Program-made: the position numbers and the translations under genes
Shown: in pieces, positions 62,325 to 64,000 of the stretch
Position numbering within the stretch: position 1 is the first letter of the stretch
How the letters are laid out: every line of letters starts with the position of its first letter
Assembly (NCBI GenBank): GCA_021733665.1
Contig: JAHREI010000001.1
Coordinates: 372,001-436,000 of the forward strand
Length of the DNA stretch: 64,000 nucleotides
Reading direction: 5' to 3'
Source of the DNA: Bacillus subtilis
GTDB taxonomy: Bacteria > Pseudomonadota > Alphaproteobacteria > Rhizobiales > Rhizobiaceae
Notes under the pieces: model-generated
Databases searched by the model: none
What the model saw: the letters and a program-made list of their open reading frames with translations, nothing else
What the model was told of the DNA's origin: nothing

Positions 62325-62493
62325 ATGCGATTCTCCATACCTGCGAATGTGGAGAAATTTGGTTTTTTGAATAAAATATTTGTGAAATGCTATCAATTAC
62401 GGCATTTTACATTAATAGTTACATTGCATATTTGACTTTTTGACGCAGGCGCAGCAAGAAGTAAAAAGACAAAAGACGAGTAAGGAATACCTG

Positions 62494-63057
62494 ATGGATG
62501 ATATGAGTCAGGATGATCACCTTGCCATCGGCAGTGATCCTTCGCTTCTTCTGGTTGATGATGATAAACCGTTTCTGCAGCGGCTCGCCCGGGCTATGGA
62601 GAGTCGCGGTTTTACAGTGACAACAGCCGACTCCGTTGAGGAGGGCATTGCTGCGGTGAAACTGGCTGCACCGGCCTATGCAGTTGTGGACATGCGTCTC
62701 GGTGATGGTAACGGTCTGGATATTATTGAGGCGATCCGTGCCAAGCGCGAAGATACCCGCGCCATTGTGCTGACCGGCTATGGCAATATTGCCACTGCGG
62801 TCAATGCGGTCAAAATCGGTGCGATTGATTATCTTTCCAAACCTGCCGATGCGGATGAAGTTTTTGCAGCGCTTACCCGTCGTGATGGTGAGAAGATTGT
62901 GCCGCCGGAAAATCCGATGTCGGCAGATCGTGTGCGCTGGGAACATATTCAGCGTGTTTATGAAATGTGTGAGCGCAATGTTTCTGAAACGGCACGCCGT
63001 TTGAATATGCATCGACGCACATTGCAGCGTATTCTTGCTAAACGCGCACCACGCTGA
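62494..63057 (+). CDS. regA: Redox response regulator RegA/ActR/PrrA
   Basis: Response regulator paired with RegB. The 187-aa product from the ATG at 62494 (AAGGAA upstream) has a receiver domain with acidic pocket VDDDKP, phospho-acceptor Asp66 in VVDMRLGDGNG, TGYG and SKP, a short proline-containing linker (VPPENPMSADR) and a Fis-type helix-turn-helix, RNVSETARRLNMHRRTLQRIL, that is nearly invariant in RegA proteins. An in-frame TTG at 62440 would add 18 residues without a ribosome binding site. It likely controls respiration, nitrogen and low-oxygen genes globally. Confidence 0.96.
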   Translation: MDDMSQDDHLAIGSDPSLLLVDDDKPFLQRLARAMESRGFTVTTADSVEEGIAAVKLAAPAYAVVDMRLGDGNGLDIIEAIRAKREDTRAIVLTGYGNIATAVNAVKIGAIDYLSKPADADEVFAALTRRDGEKIVPPENPMSADRVRWEHIQRVYEMCERNVSETARRLNMHRRTLQRILAKRAPR

Positions 63058-63061
63058 TTTG

Positions 63062-63568
63062 TTATGATATCGTGCCGACTGGTTCATCAGTCGGCATCAG
63101 GACGCCTGCCATTTCTGCGAGCGTCAGCCGGTTAGCGCCAATCCGTGCCAGCTGTAATGTCAGAGCCTTTCGTGTGGCTGGAGCAAGCTTGTGCTCTGGT
63201 GCATCGCGCAGAATTTCCCCGCCATATCCGTCTGAGAGAATGAAGCCGCAATCTTCGGGAAAGATATCGCGCGGCACCTGCGCATGGGTAGCAAAGAACA
63301 ACCGGTCGCAATAATTGCGGTAATCCGGCCACTTCTGATCTGCTTTCCAATCCTCTACCGACGATTTGATTTCAATAATCCAGATTTCACCTTTGCGGGT
63401 CAGGCCGATCAGGTCGGCACGTCTGCCGGAGCGCAAAGAGACTTCCGGCAGAACATGAACATTCAGATCAAGACACAGGCGCTGGACGCCGCGACGTACC
63501 ATTAAAGCGAGGTCAGACTGACGGCCGTCGTGGAGCGGGTGTTGCTGAAAAGGTGAGATAATCGGCAT
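63062..63568 (-). CDS. mmcB: MmcB-family DNA repair protein
   Basis: A 168-aa protein of the MmcB family, studied in Caulobacter as a DNA-damage protein. It has a PD-(D/E)XK-like nuclease fold: VLPEVSLRSGRRADLIGL supplies the Asp, and EIWIIEIKSSVEDWKAD supplies Glu-x-Lys. The segment FATHAQVPRDIFPEDCGFILSD is also typical. It converges with regA, with four bases between the stop codons and no clear terminator. A LexA box is not evident upstream, though the region before the ATG was only read by eye. Confidence 0.88.
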   Translation of the reverse strand: MPIISPFQQHPLHDGRQSDLALMVRRGVQRLCLDLNVHVLPEVSLRSGRRADLIGLTRKGEIWIIEIKSSVEDWKADQKWPDYRNYCDRLFFATHAQVPRDIFPEDCGFILSDGYGGEILRDAPEHKLAPATRKALTLQLARIGANRLTLAEMAGVLMPTDEPVGTIS

Positions 63569-63731
63569 AGTTGTCTGTTGTTTCCGAGTATTGCTTTTGC
63601 AGGCAGTATATTCCTGTCACTTTTAATATGTACTTATAAAAAAGATAATCATGGTTAATCTTTGGTTAATCATCAGTAATTACTCTCCTCACAACAATCA
63701 TCACAGCAATAATGATTTTCTGAGGGGAAAA

Positions 63732-64000
63732 ATGGTGATCAGAAATGCTCTCTCTGCTGCCGGTCTTATTCTGACACTGGGTTTAGCCGGTTGTTCGACA
63801 ACGGCACCTTTTCAGACGAGTGCCGCATCTTACTCCGGCGTCACAGATGCAGGCTATGCACTGCCGACAGTTCCTGTTCAGAAAATCGCTCCGGAATATC
63901 GCCGCCAGCTGGTTAAATACGATACCAAAGAAGCGCCGGGCACAATCATTGTCGATACGCAGAACAAGTTTTTGTATCTTGTTGAGCCGGAAGGCAAAGC
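63732..64000 (+). CDS. L,D-transpeptidase-family lipoprotein, 5' part
   Basis: Open to the window end; only the first 89 codons are present. The start has GAGGGG upstream. A lipoprotein signal with lipobox LAGC (Cys21) is followed by a Ser/Thr-rich linker and then EYRRQLVKYDTKEAPGTIIVD and NKFLYLVEPEGKA, which match the beginning of the YkuD/ErfK L,D-transpeptidase domain of Hyphomicrobiales proteins. The catalytic Cys region would lie beyond base 64000. Such enzymes make 3-3 peptidoglycan cross-links or attach outer-membrane proteins. Confidence 0.82.
   Translation, partial: MVIRNALSAAGLILTLGLAGCSTTAPFQTSAASYSGVTDAGYALPTVPVQKIAPEYRRQLVKYDTKEAPGTIIVDTQNKFLYLVEPEGK

Overview
The window looks like a chromosomal segment from an alphaproteobacterium of the Hyphomicrobiales (Rhizobiales), most likely Brucellaceae (Brucella/Ochrobactrum/Pseudochrobactrum group). 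The signs are a giant cyclic beta-1,2-glucan synthase (2873 aa), a 206-aa NrnC-type oligoribonuclease whose catalytic residues sit at the positions known for the Bartonella/Brucella enzyme, a RegB/RegA (ActS/ActR) redox pair, an MmcB-type DNA repair protein, a periplasmic PliC-like lysozyme inhibitor, and a rhizobial-type intergenic palindromic repeat. Base composition is moderate by eye (not computed). Nearly all of the DNA is intact housekeeping or transport genes. I see no IS element, prophage, CRISPR array, tRNA or rRNA.

Layout. 1-2.4 kb: end of a cytochrome c maturation operon (ccmB, ccmC, ccmD, ccmG). 2.4-7.6 kb: methyltransferase, small exported protein, ilvD, stand-alone Lrp effector domain, PliC/MliC-like inhibitor and a small lipoprotein. 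7.8-11.7 kb: sulfate importer (sbp, cysT, cysW, cysA). 12.2-20.8 kb: cyclic glucan synthase. 21-26 kb: pncB, a fructokinase/SDR pair, glpK and a GNAT acetyltransferase. 26-32 kb: class A PBP, acyltransferase 3, nrnC and an M20 peptidase. 32-38.7 kb: an sRNA candidate, polA, a DEAD-box helicase and an Ldh-type dehydrogenase. 38.7-43.9 kb: repeat, cobalamin riboswitch and btuB-btuF-btuC-btuD. 43.9-47.5 kb: gyrB and an AraC regulator. 47.7-53 kb: two tandem exported amidohydrolases, a CueO-type multicopper oxidase and a small His-rich exported protein. 53.3-58.2 kb: cytochrome P450 and a formaldehyde-detoxification operon (frmR-frmA-elaA-DUF1345-fghA). 58.3-64 kb: hrpB, a long palindromic repeat, regB, regA, mmcB and the start of an L,D-transpeptidase lipoprotein.

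How the genes work together. The frm operon should convert formaldehyde through S-hydroxymethylglutathione (FrmA) and S-formylglutathione (FghA) to formate; FrmR has the Pro2/Cys35 pair of a formaldehyde sensor and a matching operator lies inside its promoter. The btu operon is controlled by a B12 riboswitch whose leader contains mutually exclusive hairpins, one covering the ribosome binding site. The AraC regulator is divergent from the amidohydrolase pair and probably controls it.

The most interesting non-coding element is on the minus strand between polA and the M20 peptidase gene. It is a candidate sRNA of about 135 nt with a sigma-32 (RpoH)-like promoter, three hairpins that expose C-rich (anti-Shine-Dalgarno-like) loops, and a Rho-independent terminator. 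The design recalls the alphaproteobacterial alpha-r14/cuckoo RNAs, but the loop sequence differs. No gene here looks wholly unprecedented; the best leads are this sRNA, the exported amidohydrolase pair and the riboswitch expression platform.
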